The position numbers and the translations under genes were made by a program. A DNA stretch of 64,000 nucleotides, from NCBI GenBank assembly GCA_004794655.1, contig SMMW01000025.1, positions 5,925,001 to 5,989,000 of the forward strand. The letters run 5' to 3'. This document shows, in pieces, positions 34,185 to 47,000 of this stretch (positions are counted from its first letter, which is position 1; every line of letters begins with the position of its first letter). Origin of the DNA: Marisa cornuarietis (Eukaryota; Mollusca; Gastropoda; Architaenioglossa; Ampullariidae). Under the pieces are notes generated by a model, which saw only the letters and a program-made list of their open reading frames with translations, searched no databases and had not been told where the DNA came from.

Positions 34185-35470
34185 GATATAGCTAGAAAAT
34201 TCATGAGAAGCAAAGTTGGACATTTGAAACTGAGGTTGAATACGATTTGCTATAAATGTTTGCTTTAAGTCGCCTGCTTGTCGGTGGCGAACAAAGGTTC
34301 CTGAGGACCGATCAGGATGGTGACCAGACTGCGAACAAATTGGCTTTCTCTTCTTGGAAGAGATATGGAACAACCTTGGTAAGCATTACCAATACCTGGA
34401 TCTTTCTCTCCCTTTCACTTAAAAGGATCCACTTCTCGCAGTCGTACAGCAAGATGGGTGCGACATGAACTTGTGTACCTTGAATTTCGTTTTGAAGTCC
34501 TGCTGTCTCATATCTTGTTCAATCTTCATTCATTGCCATCACTACCATCACTGCTTTGATTCTCTAACGAATGTCCCCCACGCAACTGCCATCCTTTGAG
34601 AGCGTTGCTCCCAGGTACTTGAAACTCTGTACATCCTGAAGTTGCACGCCATTCAACTGAATCTCTGCCTTTCCCGTACAACGGTGTTCACCATTGTTTT
34701 GCTCTTGTTTGTGCTGATTCCCATGAATCCCATCCTATTTGTGCTCGCACTAGTTGCAAGTCTGTCTGTGAGAGCATGGAATTCGTTATTGCTGCCTGTC
34801 ATGAGACCGATTTCATCAGCAAAGCTGAGCTTGCTTAGCGGTCTTCCTCAGATAGAGGTGCGGTGCTCAATCAGCCTATCTCGCATGTTTCTTTGCAGAT
34901 AGATATTGAACAGCACCGGTCATAAAGGTCAACCTTGACGACTCCCACTGTCGTGGGAAAGTGCTCCCTCGTCTTTCAATTGAGCATAACAGAACTCTCA
35001 GAAATGGCATGCAGCGACTGGATGGTTCAGACTATGCCCTCTTTGATGCTGAACTTCTGCATCACGAGCATTAGCCCCTCGTGCCAAACTCTGTCGAAAG
35101 CCTTCTTAAAGTCAGTAAAGTTATGGCACAGAGTTTTACGGTGCTGGAGGTGCTTTTTGACAGGGGTGCGGCAGTTGCTTCTTCCGGCCTGCTCCTCTAC
35201 GAGCAGTTCCTCTGTCATCCAAGTGAGATGTTTGTCCCTTCACCTTTAACATAACTTTACTTGGGTAACTAATTAGGCTTATTGTAGGGTAGTTCTGGCT
35301 CTACATCAGGTTCCGTTTTTTTCTGCAGAGGTATGACCACTGACTGCCTCCATTCTTTCGGGCACTGCTTGATCGGTGAGTACCTTCACTGTCTTTACTT
35401 TCCCACCACATCTGAGCAGTTCGGTTGGAATGGAAAGTTTCCAAGGGCCAGTGACACCACTTACTTTCCG
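34185..35470 (-). mobile_element. LINE family A relic, minus strand
   Basis: Read from 35,470 downward: VSGVTGPWKLSIPTELL, KNGGSQWSYL, AEELLVEEQAG, VKKHLQHRKTLCHNFTDFKKAFDRVWHEGL (motif A, Asp kept), MQKFSIKEGIV, TTVGV, then LSFADEIGLMTGSNNEFHALTDRLA. Motif C reads FADE rather than FADD (34,812-34,823), so the second catalytic Asp is changed. KSKTMVNTV, KTKFKVHKF and near the end VRSLVTILIGPQEPLFATDK follow. It has frameshifts throughout. The 5' end meets the 3' end of a different LINE at about 35,480. Confidence 0.9.
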
Positions 35471-35484
35471 AAACATTTTTTGAA

Positions 35485-37960
35485 ATATTTTATCAATTGT
35501 CTATAAGCCCTGGGGCCATTTTAGCCATAACATCATAGAATAATAATACAATGACAATCACATGACACAATAACAATCTCACAACAGATGGTGACAATAT
35601 GGCAAAATGTATAGATGAGTACGTGATACTAAAACTATATATATATACGGATTACTTAAATAGTGATGATTCACTTTGAATAAATTTGCTTAATTTAACA
35701 AGTATACTTTTAGCTTTAATATTCATCAGCTGGTGCAATTTAAATTCATTTGAATGATGCAAAAATGTACCAGATGCAGCACTTTCCATGAAACACTTAA
35801 CAAAGGGTGAGCCCACACAAACAAATAATGCAATTGATCACCTACCTCATCTAGATTACACAACAGACATGTTCTTAAATAGATAGGTATATCACTATAT
35901 CTTAACTGCTGAATAGGGAATTTATGACAGCTTAACCTAAATTTTCTTAAGTTTGATCTAAGAGCTGGGGACAAATCTATTAGGTAGTTTTCAAAACCAA
36001 AATATTCTTTAAACATACTGTAAGTGGTGCAGATCTTATTTGTATATATGTCTTGTTTCCATTTTTGAATAAATTGATTCTTTAAGGCGTTTAAGCGTTG
36101 CTTTACAATATTTTTAAACTGACAGTGAGAAAACTACAGCTAAATTTCCAGATGAAGGAAAGACCTAAGGCATCAAACAATGAATGTACATAGCTAAACC
36201 AGGATAGTTTTCATACTGGGATATCGAATAGAAAATTGCACAAGTGAAAGAGGAGAACAGAGAATTTTTGAGTTCCAGAATTATGTTCCATATATAATCT
36301 ATACCCAATGCACAGTAACCTACATTTTTCAAAATTGATACAGGAAAAATGCCCAGTTCACCCAACACCATACATGTTGGTGTGCTAGTTTTTACATTTA
36401 ACATCATCTTCAGAGATATCAGTTGCATCCTATCATAAATATCAAGACATTCAAAGCACAGATTTCACTTCCATACAACAAAGAAATTAATTTGAGTGTC
36501 TAGAGTCAAGTCAAGCTTTCTACATTTCTTTATAAGTGAAAACATAGCTTTATTTGCCAGTATGCATTGTAATTTTATAGCTTTATTAAATTTATTATTA
36601 TAATTAAAACTGTTCTTTGGTTATTATACTCCTATACCACTTCAATTGTTTTTCCATTGTAAGAAAGATGTGGAACTTTTTTAACCTTTGCACATGAGAA
36701 TATCATAATTTTTTTGGTATTTAATTGAAGACCATATTTTTGCAATAAACATTTAAAGCATCTAGTGCTTTCTGCATATCACTGGCAGTTTCAGCAAGTA
36801 TAACAGTATCATCAGCATACAAAAGCAGAAATAAGTAAAGATAATGACCAACATTGCAAAAATCATATTCATTTGCTAGGGTTTGAGGCAATAACAGTCT
36901 ATCAACATACTGAGAAAGAAATGAAATTCTTTTAAGTCATTTAAAGACAGTGAAAAAAGTAGAGGCAACAAGTTTTCGCCCTTCTGCATTCCAACATTAC
37001 AGGTGAAGAAGAAGGATAATCCATGCTGCGTTTTAACATAGGACTTTGCATTATGGTAAATATCTTTGATTACATTTAACACTTTACCACCTATGCTAAT
37101 CAGTTTTTCCATAGTATATGCCTTTGCACATTGTCAAAGGCCTTCCTGTAATCAATGAAAGTACACAGCAGCCTTTTCTTGTGCTTAAAATAAATATCAA
37201 TTAGGCAGTGCAGCGCAAAACTATGGTCGACAGTGGAGTTATTCTTTCTGAAGCCTGCTTGTTCTTGCCCTAGTAGGTTGTTGACTTCCAGAAAGGTATA
37301 TAACCTTGTGTTAAGAATACTAGCGAATAGCTTGCCAATGCAGCTCAATATGCTTATACCTCTATAATTTCTATAATTATCAACATTCAAAGTATCATCT
37401 CTACCCGTATACAGTGGACAGATCATTCGAACTGACCAGGCTTCAGGGATTTTACCACACTGTAAAACAAGTTTACACAATAAGGTTAATATATACTTAT
37501 TAATTTTGGAGAAGAGGCTTTAAGAAATACATTTAAAACCATATCAGTTCCACATGCCTTATATTTGGTTAGCCTACCAATACCTTTTTGTACCTCAGCA
37601 GTAGATATTTCTTTGTTCAACATATCATTAGAAATTGCATCACCATTTACATCTAAGAGGAATGTATCAGGCAGCATATCTTCATCACGAATGTTTCCTA
37701 ATTTTTAAAAATGGTGCAAAATTCGTCATGAGATGGAATGTTATCTATTATCTTATTCCTATTTGTAGTAGACGAGTTAAGAAGTTTCCAATACGATTTG
37801 GGATTATTACATCGCATGGTTCGTAGCTTCTCTAGTAAATGACTTCTGTATTTGCCATACTTCTTACTTATAGTGGATTTGTAGTGTTGGAAGACGTTTT
37901 CTTTAACGTGATCATTAGCTCCTGGTACAGGAATTAACAATGCTGAGGACCTCAATTTTC
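35485..37960 (-). mobile_element. LINE family D, best-preserved RT in the window
   Basis: Read from 37,960 downward: a pre-RT region (HYKSTISKKYGKYRSHLLEK, PKSYWKLLNS, EVQKGIGRLTKYKACGTD), then GKIPEAWSVRMICPLYTG, NYRGISILSCIGKLF, LLGQEQAGFRKNNST, motif A CTFIDYRKAFDNV, a GMQKGENLLPLLFSLSLNDL segment, motif C LLYADDTVI (YADD at 36,808-36,819), and a long C-terminal part with CLLCN-LDEVGDQLHYLFVWAHP, a zinc-knuckle-like stretch whose later Cys is Trp. A non-coding 3' tail with short TTGATAAAATATTTC units ends near 35,485. Frames change several times, but both catalytic motifs are intact. The endonuclease half is missing, which fits 5' truncation. Confidence 0.93.
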
Positions 37961-39175
37961 TGGGTTAAAAGAGCAGTCAACACACTGGCTAAAATGATGT
38001 GCTAAATGGTTAGTTTAGCAGCCAGCTAGGCTTTAGCTATCAGCAAGTGCACGAGAAGCATTCTATGCACCCTGTCGCTCCTGATCTCTTCCGAGCAGCG
38101 ATGTGCACTGTGGACCATGTGTCTTGACTGGGCGTTGGTTGGCCTGTGAATCTCTCCCAGACGTGCCTGTCATAGTGTCAGCTCACTCACCTAAATTATC
38201 AAATGCTCTCGGTCTGTCATGTCTCGAAAGATGATATTCCGAGCACGCTGACCACATTAGCACAGCATCATAGACATCTAATTAGCAAAAGTTCATGCCT
38301 GCTTGGATGCTGCCGGCTTCTCGCTATCCTTAGAATTAGTTTTTAATTAGCAATATCTACGCCCCGGACAAACCTTATCGGCTATGGTACCGCCACTGCA
38401 AACAATTATTTTTGAAAGTGTAATTGTGTGTGTACGCACACACACACACACACAAAGAACACAGTCACGCACATACATACACAAACGCATGTATAAACAT
38501 CGTGGGTGTGGGGACCTCTAGAGGGCGCCACTGAGGTCAGGCTAGATTACGTGTTGGGTGACACGGCGGCTTAAATTACACCAGTTCACGCGGCCGCGGC
38601 CATAGATTTCATGTCACTATCGCGGTTTCCAGCAGCAGTTGCTTTTGAAGTGGCAGGCGACTTTTCCCTGATCTGATTGGAGTACTTTCCTCGTCATCGG
38701 CCTGTGCGACCTCTGGCCCGTACCGGATAAATAGTCCGCAACGATATAACTGTGCGTGCAACACAGCCACGCCCCTCCCTCACCAATTGAGAAATGGAAA
38801 GATCGTTGATCTCATGTCCTCTTCATGATGAACTCTGCACGCTGTCGTGTCGGTGCTGTCGTCGATTGTTGAGATGTGTTGTAGGGGTCGGTTTAATGAG
38901 CTGTGAATGTACCTGCAGGAGGGACAGAAGTCTTAGCTGAATTAGCAGCTGTTGTTTGATGATATTTGTCGCTTAATAAGTGACTAAGCCGAATAAGTAA
39001 CTAAGTAAGTAAGAAGGCTTATCGTCGTGAGCTAACCTAGTTGAATAGGTAAATTAAAAGTAACTAAGGCTAGCCTGTTAAATAGCTCGCCGATCCTTCC
39101 TGCATCAAGTGACGAATAGCGGTTTGCCATAGGAGACAGAGCAATAACAGATAACATGGCTAAGCTGAGGTCCTA
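37961..39175. other. unassigned sequence with TAATTAGCAA pair and (CA)n
   Basis: (CA)n at 38,437-38,454. TAATTAGCAA occurs twice about 65 bp apart near 38,279 and 38,345. No gene recognised. Confidence 0.5.
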
Positions 39176-39179
39176 AACA

Positions 39180-40750
39180 TGATCGACTGTGATATCTTCT
39201 CTAGTCACGTCAAAGAGGTGCTCCTGTCCACGGCTGAAAAGGTCCTAGAGCACCCGAAGCTGAAGAACCAGTCCTGGGTCACGAAGGAGGTTCTCAGCCT
39301 TTGATACTGAGGGCGGACCGTGAAGATTGAGAGGAAGAGAGAAGCTCTAAAGAAGCCAACGGATATCGGAAGGTCAACCGCGATGTCAGGGACAGGATAA
39401 AGGCAAACCATGGAAACCTGGATTAAAGATGCCATGAGCTAAAGGAATGGATTGGGGGTACAATAGTAAGGCCTTCAATTACACAACAACCCTGACAAAC
39501 GAGAGTCAGCCTATGACATATGTCATCGAAGACAGCCCTTACGGAGGACAAACTGATGGACCGAATACTGCTCAGACTTGGGGAACTTGCCACTAGCGAG
39601 GGACCCGAACATCTTGCAAAATAACCTGGCTGCGGAAGAAGACCCTGCAGATATACAGGTCCTACGGGAATGGGTTAGCCGTAGTCTGAAGACAGAGAAA
39701 TCTCCAGGGGTAGGTAACGTGCAAGAGGAGTTGCTGAGGTGTGAAAGTGAAGAGACATTGAAGGTACTCACTGGCCTGTGTCGGAAAATCTGGGATACCA
39801 AGCAATGACCACGAGAATGGACGCAATTACAGGTCCTGTTCATCCAAGAAATGTTATGTTAAAGGTGATCCAGAATCACCTCACATGGATGGCTTAAGAA
39901 TTCCTCGCGGAAGAGCAGGGCGGCTGAAAGTCGGCAGGAGCATAGTTTAACAGATCTCTAACAGTCTCATCCTGATCAAAAAGCATCTTTATCACGGTAA
40001 GGATCTTTATCTCTTTTACCATAACTTTATTTACTTTACGATTTTTTTTTCGATAGTCTGGCACGAGAGGCTGCAGCACGTTCTACAGAAATTCTATAAT
40101 GAAGAGAGCATAGTCCGAACCATCCAATTGCTATACGCCGGTTCTGGGAGCTCAGTACTCCATAATGCCCAAGTGGGAGACCGCGTTCTGACGAAGGTAG
40201 GCGCTCGCCACGGCTGACCGCTGGCCCCGGTGCTGTTTATTTGGAAAAGATCATACAAGATTAGTTTATGAGCACCCCACATCGAAAGAAGGCTTCTCAG
40301 CAACATACGCTTTTGCCGATGACGTCGATCTGACAGCAGGCAGCAACAGTGAGTTGCAGACTCTCACAAACAAGCTTGCCGCTAGTGTGAACGCATATGG
40401 GATGGAAATCAGCTGGGACAAGAGCAAAGTAATGGTGGACACGATCGGAAAAGGAAAAGCGGAGATCCATACACAGATTTGTACGCAACGCTGTCGCCAC
40501 CTATGTGGGTCCACAGAAACCTCTGTTCGCACCGCCAAACGGTGAAAAGTGGTTTGGTTCAGCCATATCGCTCGGTATGACACCTTACTGAAGAGAGTCT
40601 TACTAGGGGTAAGTGGAAGAAGGACGACGTTTTGGTAAACAGACAAATATGTGGCAGAAAACATTGAGTCAGGCTGCAAGATGGGCAAGATGGGCCAACT
40701 ACTTAAAGGAGCTCAAGATCGGCCCCAATGGCGCGCTTTTGCCATTACTA
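39180..40750 (+). mobile_element. LINE family A relic with intact FADD box
   Basis: Plus-strand order: pre-RT linker (FSSHVKEVLLSTAEKVLEH, KNQSWVTKEVL), LAAEEDPADIQVLREWVSRSLKTEKSPGV, EELLRCE, LTGLCRKIWDTKQ, REWTQLQV, VMLKVIQNHL, EFLAEEQGG; then a decayed motif A region (KHLYHGKDLY...VWHERLQHVLQKF), IVRTIQLLYAGSGSSVLHNAQVGD, and motif C YAFADDVDLTAGSNSELQTLTNKLAASVNAYGMEI (FADD at 40,312-40,323), DKSKVMVDTIGKG. The end is VVWFSHIARYDTLLKRVLLG. Motif C is intact but motif A is scrambled and frames shift repeatedly, so no active enzyme is made. Confidence 0.9.
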
Positions 40751-41517
40751 CCTCTCATTGTGTTCGGTGTTCCCTCTGCGACAGATACTGGTCGGTCCTG
40801 TGGGCGGGCCTGCTGCGAATCTTCTACCAAAGGAAAATTATAAAGGGATCCTGTTTAAATCTTCTGATTTTTGTACTTCACAATAAACATCGGTGATAAC
40901 CTGACCCACTGTTGGTTCGTCATAGTTATATTTCCGGTTTATCTCAATAAATATACGTTCAAATTGTCTTCATTAAATTGATAAATACAAAGATAACATG
41001 AAGTGAGACCTCGGCGTGGTCATGATCGCTGTATGTGACATTATGGAAACTCATAAACAAGCCGATAATCGTCATGCAAGAGGGAAAAATGTATATAATC
41101 ATTCAACAATCAAAATTGTATGGCGGGATAACAAGTCTGCAGTAAGGAATTGGTTAATACAAAGGGTTGAGGAGAGTAACACGTACAATTTATGTCTTAG
41201 CATGTCTGTTAGGTTGAGATTTCTTAAGGTTTACGCTGTGGAAACTGCCTGCATGTATTACAAAACCATTTTCCTTTTGAGACTCCTTTTAACACCAACA
41301 CACTGAATGAAACCAGCCAAAATCACGATTATCATTATCACAGAATATCATGTTACCATGCATATAATTGTGTGTAATTACACTTTTACCTTCCCCTCTC
41401 TCATTTTCAGAGCCAGGCTTATTATGTTTCTTTATTTGCACTGTGACACACAAACACTGGCTAAATCTAATATTTTTCTCTTGTGGGTATCACCTCTCTG
41501 TTGATTTGAAATTCCTT
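40751..41517. other. unassigned AT-rich sequence
   Basis: A 96-codon plus frame (41,016-41,306) has no recognisable domain. Confidence 0.5.
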
Positions 41518-41809
41518 ATCTTTACTAAGGTAAAGGTAAAGGTCATCCCATAACCTTTTCAGGTCGTAGGGGAGTGAGGTGTTAGAGACCCCACTTTTCT
41601 CGGGGCCAGCTTTTACATGAGGGTGGTGCCAATCTCCTCTCCCTCGCTGCCTTACCTTCCCCAACCCTCTATGGAGTCAGGTACCCATTCCCGTCAGCTG
41701 GGTTGACTGGGGGAAGTTTGCTGTGCTTATCGGGAATTGATCCAGCGCGCTCTCGGTTCGGAAGCCAGCGCTCTAACCACTCGGCCATCCGCTTCCCCAA
41801 TCTTTACTA
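41518..41809 (-). mobile_element. tRNA-derived SINE with 10-bp target duplication
   Basis: ATCTTTACTA flanks the element at 41,518-41,527 and 41,800-41,809, leaving a 272-bp insert. On the minus strand the head is a tRNA-like pol III promoter, with A box TGGCCGAGTGG (41,777-41,787) and a B-box-like GGATCAATTCC (41,733-41,743). The body runs through the block shared with 13.08 kb and ends in a repeated ACCTTT tail. The A box is a perfect consensus match and the duplication is exact, so insertion is relatively recent. Confidence 0.95.
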
Positions 41810-42530
41810 CCACTATTCAACCCAATGTTCTCCTTTTTTAATTTCGATCACAGCCAGATCTTCAGGCACAGAGAAAAAATTTCCCTTTCCTCACCAATTT
41901 TTTTTTTTTAGCAGCACTGGGAAAAAAGTTGTACTTTGGATACAGCATCTCTCCATAATGCGTCACCTTTGTAAACCCTTGTCACGACTAGGTTGTTTGT
42001 GGTGCAGACTACAAAATCACAATAAAAACTTCCAGTTTGAAATATCTGGCATTGAGTCGACTTCGTATGGATCAATGCCTCCTGTTAGCGTCATCTTTCT
42101 ATTGCATTATATGAAACTGTTTCTCCTGTAATTATTTATTAAGTTATATCAATCATGCAGACTTCATGAATAATTGAAATATAGACTTTTAAAGTGGAGA
42201 AGACCAATCTTTCTCCTCGTGTGTCAACTAAAGTATCCTATAGATCAGAACCTTTTTTCCTTTGTGCCATTTTGATATTTATAACATCATCGGGCTATAC
42301 AAAATTATCTACTTAAAGAATTATTGCGAAAAATATGCTCTGCTCATAGTAAGAAAGAAGAGTGAAACAACTGTTTACAGTCTTTAAAATATATGTTAAT
42401 AGTTAAAAGTAGCAAACTTTTGTTCCTAATGCATATTTTCTGTTTGTTATTGTGCAGTGAAAGTACATTAACAATAATAATAACAACAATTTAATACACA
42501 TACCACCTCCTAATGGAGGAGATTGACATT
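41810..42530. other. unassigned AT-rich sequence
   Basis: Nothing recognised ahead of the LINE 3' end. Confidence 0.5.
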
Positions 42531-43243
42531 TAGAAATTGTCTACACACGTTACACACCTACATGTTAGCTCTGTTGTGGCAAAATCCTACTACTTTTTGA
42601 GGACTTGCGGTGGATTACGGCCCATGCTGACTCAAGCTGCTGCCAACTCACTTGCTGTGGCTACCATCATATCAAGATTAGACTACTGTAATAGTGCATT
42701 GTGGGGTATACCTGCTATGCAGTTATATCGACTCCAAAGAGTTCAAAACACAGCCGCCAGGATTGTCTTCCGTGCAAAGTCGTCCACTGAGCACATCAAC
42801 CCTATCCTACAGAGCCTTCACTGGCTCCCAGTGAACATTGACCACAAAGTGCTTTCGATTTCTCAGTCCTGCATGTTTAAAACTGTCCCTGACTATTTAC
42901 AAGAGGTAGTTCCTCCTTACCAGCCGTCACGTGGCCTGCGCTCTGGCTCCCAGTCATGCTTATGTCTCCCTGCAGTGGAAGACACAAACAAGAAGCGCAC
43001 TGGAGCCAGGGCCTTCAAAAACGCGGCACCTAAATTGTGGAATGCTCTGCCATCGTCATTATCCACCATCGCCTCAGGAACCACGTTTCGGAAAAGACTG
43101 AAGACCCATCTGCTTATTTAAGACAGACTTAAACAACCAAGCAACACTTCTGTCTCTATTTTTTTAACTTTCCTGTTGTTTTATCTTCTTTTTTTTGCGC
43201 AATGAGCATTCTTCTGAATGGATACCTGCGCATTACAAATGGA
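42531..43243 (+). mobile_element. CR1/L2-like LINE 3' end with intact C-terminal frame
   Basis: An open frame from 42,537 to 43,121 encodes the C-terminal part of a CR1/L2-type RT protein. It reads VTHLHVSSVVAKSYYFLR, ISRLDYCNSALWGIP, LYRLQRVQNTAARIVF, INPILQSLHWLPVN, GARAFKNAAPKLWNALPSSLS, and at the end FRKRLKTHLLI followed by a stop. These are the usual thumb and tail motifs of this clade. No frameshift is seen over 195 codons, so the copy is young compared with the others. The 3' untranslated part ends in an (ATC)n tail. The 5' part, including the palm, is absent. Confidence 0.92.
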
Positions 43244-43274
<31 letters not shown>

Positions 43275-43281
43275 AGCAGCA
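43244..43281. repeat. (ATC)n-(AGC)n tail microsatellite
   Basis: ATC units to about 43,262, then AGC units to 43,281. It directly follows the CR1/L2-like 3' end and is probably its simple-repeat tail. Confidence 0.93.
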
Positions 43282-43734
43282 TCAACATGCTTGCACATGC
43301 GCAAATAAACTCATAGACGCAAGTAAATTTTCACCAGCCAAATATGTTTTCATTTGCGCATCTTTTGGAAATCCATTAAAGAATAATGTTGGACACTTGT
43401 AGGCCTAAATTGTTCATTAAGGTACACAGCAATGTCCATCTTTTTTTCCTTATTTATATGAGCCGAGAGGCTCGAAGAACGCTATGCATGTCACCAACCG
43501 ACATCAAACCGGAAGTGGTCTTCCCTCGGCTTGGGGTGAAGGTCACGTGTATACATAATTCTCCAAAATCGCCATATAAGCCAGGGACAGCCGACGAAAA
43601 GCATACGTGTCTGTCCCGTCATGTACTTGTGTGTCCTGGCTATCTTGTAATGGACATTCCTTGCTTGTCCATCAGAATTTACGTTATTATTATTATTATT
43701 TTAATTACTTAATATACATATATGTTGTTTTGAA
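43282..43734. other. unassigned sequence
   Basis: A (TTA)n tract lies at 43,685-43,700. A 108-codon plus frame shows no domain. Confidence 0.5.
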
Positions 43735-43802
43735 AAAAATCTGCGGCTGGCTTGGCGGACCGGATCAAATGATTTCGCGGGCCGGACGTTCCCCAACCCT
43801 GC
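43735..43802 (-). mobile_element. solo terminus of a hAT-like element
   Basis: Read on the minus strand, the end is CAGGGTTGGGGAACGTCCGG, followed by CCCGCGAAATCATTTGATCC. A CAGGG(G)T start followed by GGCCCGCGA-type sequence is typical of many hAT termini. The opposite end was not found nearby. Confidence 0.45.
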
Positions 43803-43822
43803 TATACATGTTTTAGAATAGC

Positions 43823-43845
43823 AAAAAAAAAAAAAAAAAAAAAAA
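43823..43845. repeat. poly-A run
   Basis: 23 A residues, with no recognised retroelement body upstream. Confidence 0.95.
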
Positions 43846-43988
43846 GATTATTTTGTAAGTTGAGCAGACCAGTTCCCGTAGCATTTATTTTTCTCCCAGG
43901 TGCATTATTACCATTTGCGTCCTGAAAGTCCTAAACTTTATTTCTTCTAGAAGACATATGGTGTGTTGTATTTCTTAGATACTAAAAA

Positions 43989-43989
<1 letters not shown>

Positions 43990-44032
<43 letters not shown>

Positions 44033-44041
44033 GAGAGAGAG
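43990..44041. repeat. (TG)21-(GA)n microsatellite
   Basis: TG array to 44,031, then GA. Confidence 0.96.
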
Positions 44042-47000
44042 ACTGCACTGAAGTAGACTTAACTTTATGTTGTGTATAATACGGTTGTTCGATGTAAACC
44101 TTCTTCAACTGAGTCCAGGGCCACATTTTGGATTGGATGGCTTTTAATGCCATGAGTACTTGAACGACACTTCATGGTCAGCTCATGTGTGTTTGGATGG
44201 GTAGGCGAGTGTTTGTGTGTATGGGCATGTGTGCGTGTGTCTTGTAGGACCACAAGCTGACTGGTGGGAATGATACAATCGTATATATTCACCTCTTTCT
44301 GTCTTATACCTTTTTATCGCTTTCATTCTACTTGAGAGTCATTGACCCATCAAATAAACTGTTTAGCTTTCTCTCTCTCACACGCACGCGCACACACCCA
44401 CACGCCTATAAATATGGGAACACACATATATATGTATAGCCAGAGAGAAGTATGTGATAGGCGTCTTTGCTGGATAGTCTAATTGATGTGCTGTTCAGAT
44501 ACCCGACAAGGGCGTTTGACTGGCGTGACCTCTGTCACTTTGTCAATTCTGGGTGCAGTGCCTTGTTGTTTCTACGTCCAGAAAAGAAATTGAACGGTCG
44601 CCTACCCAGGAGACAGCCAGCGAGGATGCGCCTCGTCCGTAGCGATTACCTTAAAACAAAAGAGGGGAGGTAACACAATCAGCATGTTGTATGTAAAAGA
44701 CAGCGCATTTGCTCATGGGAAATTAAGGGGATAATTGCTGTGGCGCTGCCCTGCAGGGCGAGCAAGCAATGAGAGGTGACAGTAACGGCGCCGGCGCTCA
44801 ACCATGCGGCCCGCAGCGCCGCCACGGTGTGCTCGTGCTTTGGTGTAGCACCACCCTGTGTCTATACTGAGGCACTCAGCCTGCACGCACGCACACGCAC
44901 TCACACACACACACAGAGGAAGGAGAGAGATACGGTGCTGGTCATTTACACGCAACATCGAGTTTCTAATTACCAGTCTCGATCTAGTCTCTTCGAATGC
45001 GCATGTGTGTGTGTGTGTGTGTTAGCTTCAGCAACAGCAGAAAATCATACTGACTGAAACGTCTACTGCTCTCCACTTTCGATAAATTCGAGATACGAAC
45101 AACTTCAAAGTCGTTCGTCGACTGGAACAATTTATTACTGCACTAAAATCGGAAAAGGTAGGCTTCTGACAAGACTGTGGATGTCAGCAAGGTATGAGGA
45201 GAGGCGGGGGATCTACTGAGTGCAGCTGTTGAAGGCTCAATCTAGCCGGCTGTCTTCAGCAAACCGAGCGTTTGTTGTTCCCTTGGCGGCAAGAGGAAAG
45301 GATCCATCAGGACCTGCTGTGCTGCCATCAGAAAAATGAGCATACGCTGGATTGTTTCTTTCATCTGACTGATAACGCACGGCAGGGGCTGAAACTCTCC
45401 AGGGCCACGCATGCGGCAGAGTGACGGGTCTTGTCAGAGGGCGCCACATCAAACAGATAGCTGTAGCGCGAGGCGCGACCCCTGGCGGCCACCACTCGCA
45501 CCGTACAGGCCTGCCATCGAGGGGAGATAAGAACGATTAGGGTTGACAGGTCGACAAGGGAGTGAATGAGTGGGAGTGTTAGAGGCTTGTGCCTGGCGCT
45601 TATCAGCTATCTGTTCCGGTACGTCCAACAAGGCTGCTGTCGGTTCTGGTGTCGGACACATCCCCCGCCCTTCCGACTACTAGCAGAATAGGCCTGTTGC
45701 TTTACTAGCCGCACTCCAGCGGCTTAGAGTGACAGGAATGGAGCCAACGCCACGCGAACAAGCTCCTGGCTCGAGCCGCTCGACATCCATGGAGCACCAA
45801 CCGTTAGCTGAAGCAGAACGAAAGTTTCTTTGAAAAAGCAATGTTGATTAACCGTCAATTCGGCATATATATATATATCGGTGTCATGTAATGTCCGTTA
45901 GCTTGTGTGGTTAGTCGTCCACAAGCTCCGTCTCCTTGTAGTCAACCTCGTTGTAACCTTGGACAGTGGCTATGTTTGCAGCCAGTGATAATTCTATTCC
46001 TTCATTTCTGATTTTCACCCTTTTCCCCCCAAGGTCCTGACATTAGGTGTTTGTTTGGAATGTATAAAAGCACTGCAGCAATCTTCGAAATAAATAAATG
46101 AAACAAACCCCCTCAAAAGCACGAAGAAGACGTAGAGAAGCTGGACTATACGGACACATTTGAAAGCAATTAGTAAAGTTGAAAGTAATGCAGTAAAAAG
46201 AGGAAGAGCCTGCGCGCATTTATTGTGCTTTGATAAAAAGCCTATGCCAGAGGGCTGCGCTTAATTCAGGAATTAGAATTCTGGGCTTGTTTATGGTTGC
46301 TGATGTTATCATCGTTGGTGGTGTAATTGTATTCCTATAAAATATGCATTGTATTTTATAACGAGAGCATTTTGTACATAATTTAAAATACATTTCAATG
46401 ATTATTGAAACAATATAAAGCTGACTCAAAGTGTGGCTTTCGGAGACATGTTTGCTGCATGAACATGCAGCCTATATATAACTTTAAAAAAGTCTTCGTC
46501 TGAATCAACACGTATTCATGCAATTATCGACTTTATAAAATCAGAACAATAGTTCTTACGTATTTTCGAGAAACTTACTATACTTATCACAATCGCCGGG
46601 AATGAATAGCTGAATTTTCTTTTTAGGTCTTTTGTCCTGATCGCCCCTATTTCAACTTGCCCTCTGACTCCTCTGTTGTCATGGCCACAGGGTTTAGCTC
46701 TTACGTGTGGTTATACATAAACCTTGATGTATCAATAAAACTTGACTGCCTGGTGTTCAAGACAAATCCGTGTTATAGCGGCTTCTAAACGAGAGTCTAC
46801 AACAATTACATTTTTATTTCCATCAGTTTTTCAGAAACTAATAACGGATGTAGGAAAATAAGAATAATAAAACTCTTCAGTCTAACTGGAAGTTTGCACA
46901 TTCCAAATCGTAAATCTTGCTACTGTAACTATACAGAAAATGCAGAAAGGGAAAAAACTCGAGCTATTAGTGTCTGCTGCAATGAAGAAGTTGTAATCGT

